Position numbers and translations under genes: made by a program | NCBI GenBank assembly: GCA_002308475.1 | Contig: DBVL01000053.1 | Location: 923 to 6,273, forward strand | Reading direction: 5' to 3' | DNA length: 5,351 bases | DNA from: Spirochaetales bacterium UBA1265 | Lineage (GTDB): Bacteria; Spirochaetota; Spirochaetia; Sphaerochaetales; Sphaerochaetaceae | The notes under the pieces: generated by a model | The model's database searches: none | What the model was told of the DNA's origin: nothing | What the model saw: the letters and a program-made list of their open reading frames with translations, nothing else | Shown here: piece by piece, positions 5,341 through 5,351 of the stretch | How the letters are laid out: each line of letters begins with the position of its first letter | Numbering within the stretch: the stretch's first letter is position 1

Positions 5341-5351
5341 GGTAGAATTAA

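Overview
The window carries five complete protein-coding genes. Four are on the + strand and one (maf) is on the - strand. Gene density is high, and the base composition looks moderate with a lean toward A+T, which was judged by eye and not computed. The lead gene encodes an exported protein that looks like an outer-membrane beta-barrel, so the organism is probably diderm. My best guess is a spirochaete of the Treponema/Sphaerochaeta type, from the style of the outer-membrane protein and the overall gene character. That is an impression with low to moderate confidence, since no marker gene is present.

Layout: positions 1-140 hold no recognised gene, only the leader and ribosome binding site of the first CDS. 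Positions 141-1139 (+) encode a signal-peptide-bearing, probable beta-barrel protein of no recognised family. It converges with maf (1133-1753, -), a nucleoside-triphosphate pyrophosphatase of the Maf family, and the two coding regions overlap by 7 bp. The factor-independent terminator of the first gene lies inside the antisense strand of the maf 3' end. Positions 1754-2024 form a regulatory intergenic region. It contains a near-consensus sigma-54 promoter with exact 10-nt spacing between GG and GC, and upstream of it two related 17-bp dyads whose centres are 41 bp apart. Together these look like the enhancer and promoter of the small heat-shock gene hsp20 (2025-2426, +). A strong terminator follows hsp20 at 2464-2502.

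Positions 2531-3883 and 3883-5340 (+) encode TrkA and TrkH. They overlap by one base (TGATG) and form a two-gene potassium-uptake operon: TrkH is the membrane channel subunit and TrkA the cytoplasmic nucleotide-sensing gating ring. Only 11 bases follow trkH.

The genes are mostly envelope, stress and ion-homeostasis functions, and no mobile element, CRISPR array or RNA gene was seen. The most interesting parts are regulatory: the enhancer-dependent sigma-54 architecture in front of hsp20, the terminator built into maf coding sequence, and the very short gap between the hsp20 terminator and trkA. No wholly new multi-gene system is evident.
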